From Methanobacteriota archaeon (GTDB taxonomy: Archaea > Halobacteriota > Methanomicrobia > Methanomicrobiales > Methanospirillaceae), in NCBI GenBank assembly GCA_009779205.1, contig WRER01000038.1, forward strand, positions 1 to 6,898: 6,898 bases of DNA, written 5' to 3'. The translations under genes and the position numbers were made by a program. Shown one piece after another: positions 5,903 through 6,898 of this stretch. The first letter of the stretch is position 1; each line of letters opens with the position of its first letter. The notes beneath the pieces were generated by a model. That model searched no databases and was not told where the DNA came from. It saw only the letters and a program-made list of their open reading frames with translations.

Positions 5903-6139
5903 AGTGATAGGTAAAGAGGCTGGACAGAATTCATTTTGCTTCACGTCTGCGATTGTCGATATTTGTGTTTTTTTATATGCATTTCTTCGCATTCACACAT
6001 TTTTTTATTTTCTTTGATTTTTTGTTATTTATTAGAAAAAGTAAAACTGAGTCCATCTCTTCCCCCTTGTCGTGCATAGCTCACTCTACATCTGCTCACA
6101 CGCGCACTTCATCCCGAATGGTCTGGAACTATCCTTCTA
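5903..6139. other. Intergenic stretch between the secreted gene and the transposase
   Basis: No credible gene is seen. An 81-codon plus-strand frame from 5953 begins as a Phe-rich translation of T-runs and overlaps the transposase tail, so I do not accept it. T-rich runs on the plus strand occupy about 5969-6030. The end of the insertion sequence should lie here, but its border cannot be fixed because the other end is outside the window. Confidence 0.5.
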
Positions 6140-6241
6140 CTATATGTAACACGCTGAATTTTGAATATTCGTCATGTTACACATTATATTTGTCATAATT
6201 ATAAATTGGTACGCAACAAATCTGCGTATTATGTACAATTT
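6140..6241 (-). pseudogene. Frameshifted C-terminal tail of the transposase
   Basis: In the -1 frame relative to the main transposase frame, codons from 6241 down to 6143 read KKLYIIRRFVAYQF-like sequence (the first K shared with the main frame) and end SACYI before a TAG at 6140-6142. The run is 33 residues, hydrophobic and basic like the last helix of DDE transposases. It follows naturally from VHGCKTNQR in the main frame. Loss of one A in the AGAAAT stretch at 6238-6243 would explain the shift. Confidence 0.6.
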
Positions 6242-6898
6242 CTTTGATTGGTTTTGCACCCATGTACGGTAAAATTACACATTGCCTTCATGTGGCTGTG
6301 TGTCCTTTCACACATGCTTCTTGACTTGTATTTTTCCTGAAAATGAGGATTTTCTAGATTTATGTTGCGAAAGTACGCTCCAATTTGCTCTATTTTACCT
6401 TGCTCATAAAGGAATTCCAATTTTTTAAGAAGAGGTTTATTTATCTCACTTCCTTCTCTCCAGTCTTTGTTCACCCAATGGTTTAGTCTCATTTCAGTTC
6501 CTTTTTTCTCGTGAACTGCATTCTCTCTTATCGCAATCAAAGGATGTACCCGAAATTTGTACCAGAGGTCGGCATGGATTTTATAAGAGTCATACCCTCC
6601 ATCGAGCAGTATTTTCTTCAAAATAGGTTCCATTGGTTGTACCATGGCTGATAGAGGAAGAACAAAATCTCCATCATATGCACATCCTTGTGAAAATATT
6701 GCTGCCAGAGGGAATTGTGCGTAATGAAAGAGATGCAGTTTATACATCTTGTGAGAGTAATGAGGATTAAATTCTGCAACCCTATCGTGGAGGGCAGCAT
6801 GGATAGGGATTGAATCTATCATACCTGAACCTCCACGGATATGTTTACAGGCTAATTTCCCAATGGCTTTCATAAGAGTTTTAAAATCGTCTAAATCA
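6229..6898 (-). CDS. DDE transposase, IS4/IS5-like (partial, frameshifted)
   Basis: The frame is open from the window edge (DLDDFKTL precedes the first internal Met at 6873) to a TAA at 6229-6231, so the true start lies outside. Numbering from that Met, the RNase H-fold catalytic triad is D20 (MIDSIPIH), D91 (LDGGYDS) and E189 (CERTHSHMK). The E-R-T-H-S-H motif is typical of DDE_Tnp_1-type enzymes of the IS4/IS5 grouping. A run of Cys and Asn ends the frame abruptly after KTNQRNCT, and the expected terminal helix lies in the -1 frame (6140-6241). The copy is therefore probably inactive, unless frameshifting occurs or the read has an error. The family assignment below DDE level is uncertain. 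Confidence 0.8.
   Translation of the reverse strand, partial: DLDDFKTLMKAIGKLACKHIRGGSGMIDSIPIHAALHDRVAEFNPHYSHKMYKLHLFHYAQFPLAAIFSQGCAYDGDFVLPLSAMVQPMEPILKKILLDGGYDSYKIHADLWYKFRVHPLIAIRENAVHEKKGTEMRLNHWVNKDWREGSEINKPLLKKLEFLYEQGKIEQIGAYFRNINLENPHFQEKYKSRSMCERTHSHMKAMCNFTVHGCKTNQRNCT

Larger units (their letters stand above)
6140..6898 (-). mobile_element. Partial insertion sequence with DDE transposase
   Basis: The visible part is the 3' portion of a transposase gene on the minus strand, running off the right edge of the window. Terminal inverted repeats and target duplications cannot be identified because only one end is present. The coordinates therefore give the minimal extent. Confidence 0.7.

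Noticed and set aside
5953..6198. 81-codon plus-strand frame with Phe-rich start
   Set aside because: The apparent hydrophobic segment is a translation of T-runs, and the 3' part overlaps the frameshifted transposase tail on the other strand.

Overview
The window looks archaeal and most likely comes from a methanogen-type euryarchaeon. It carries three archaeal-style housekeeping genes: an archaeosine-type tRNA radical SAM enzyme, the SRP19 subunit of the signal recognition particle, and the GTPase HypB for NiFe-hydrogenase maturation. TATA-like boxes sit about 25-30 bases upstream of probable transcription starts, and a T-run follows one stop codon. A Methanomicrobiales-like host is a guess from gene content, not something the sequence proves.

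Bases 1-2825 are a compact core block. The tail of an unidentified upstream gene overlaps the GTG start of the RaSEA-like gene (48-1097, +). That gene converges, with 3 bases between stops, on a minus-strand pair: srp19 (1749-2114) followed by a PHP-domain phosphoesterase (1101-1739). srp19 and hypB (2178-2825, +) are divergent across 63 bases that contain tandem TATA-like boxes.

Bases 2826-4497 look like decayed accessory DNA. Overlapping the end of hypB is a 5'-truncated regulator of the Schlafen/AlbA_2-HTH type (COG2865-like). Its C-terminal linker plus winged-helix module has been duplicated in tandem. Next to it on the minus strand is a short relic related to the large secreted gene further right. 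Then comes an AT-rich stretch with a pair of roughly 28-base inverted repeats (4022-4049 and 4243-4270), a shorter third copy and an internal palindrome.

Bases 4498-5748 (minus) encode a 416-residue predicted secreted protein with 20 cysteines confined to its C-terminal 60 percent. It has a strong Shine-Dalgarno sequence, a possible structured leader, an upstream inverted repeat and a 10-base tandem repeat. I do not recognise its family.

Bases 6140-6898 (minus) hold the C-terminal part of a DDE transposase running off the window. Its last 33 codons lie in the -1 frame, so the copy appears frameshifted. Overall the window shows a stable core region meeting a remodelled region of gene relics, duplications and an insertion sequence.
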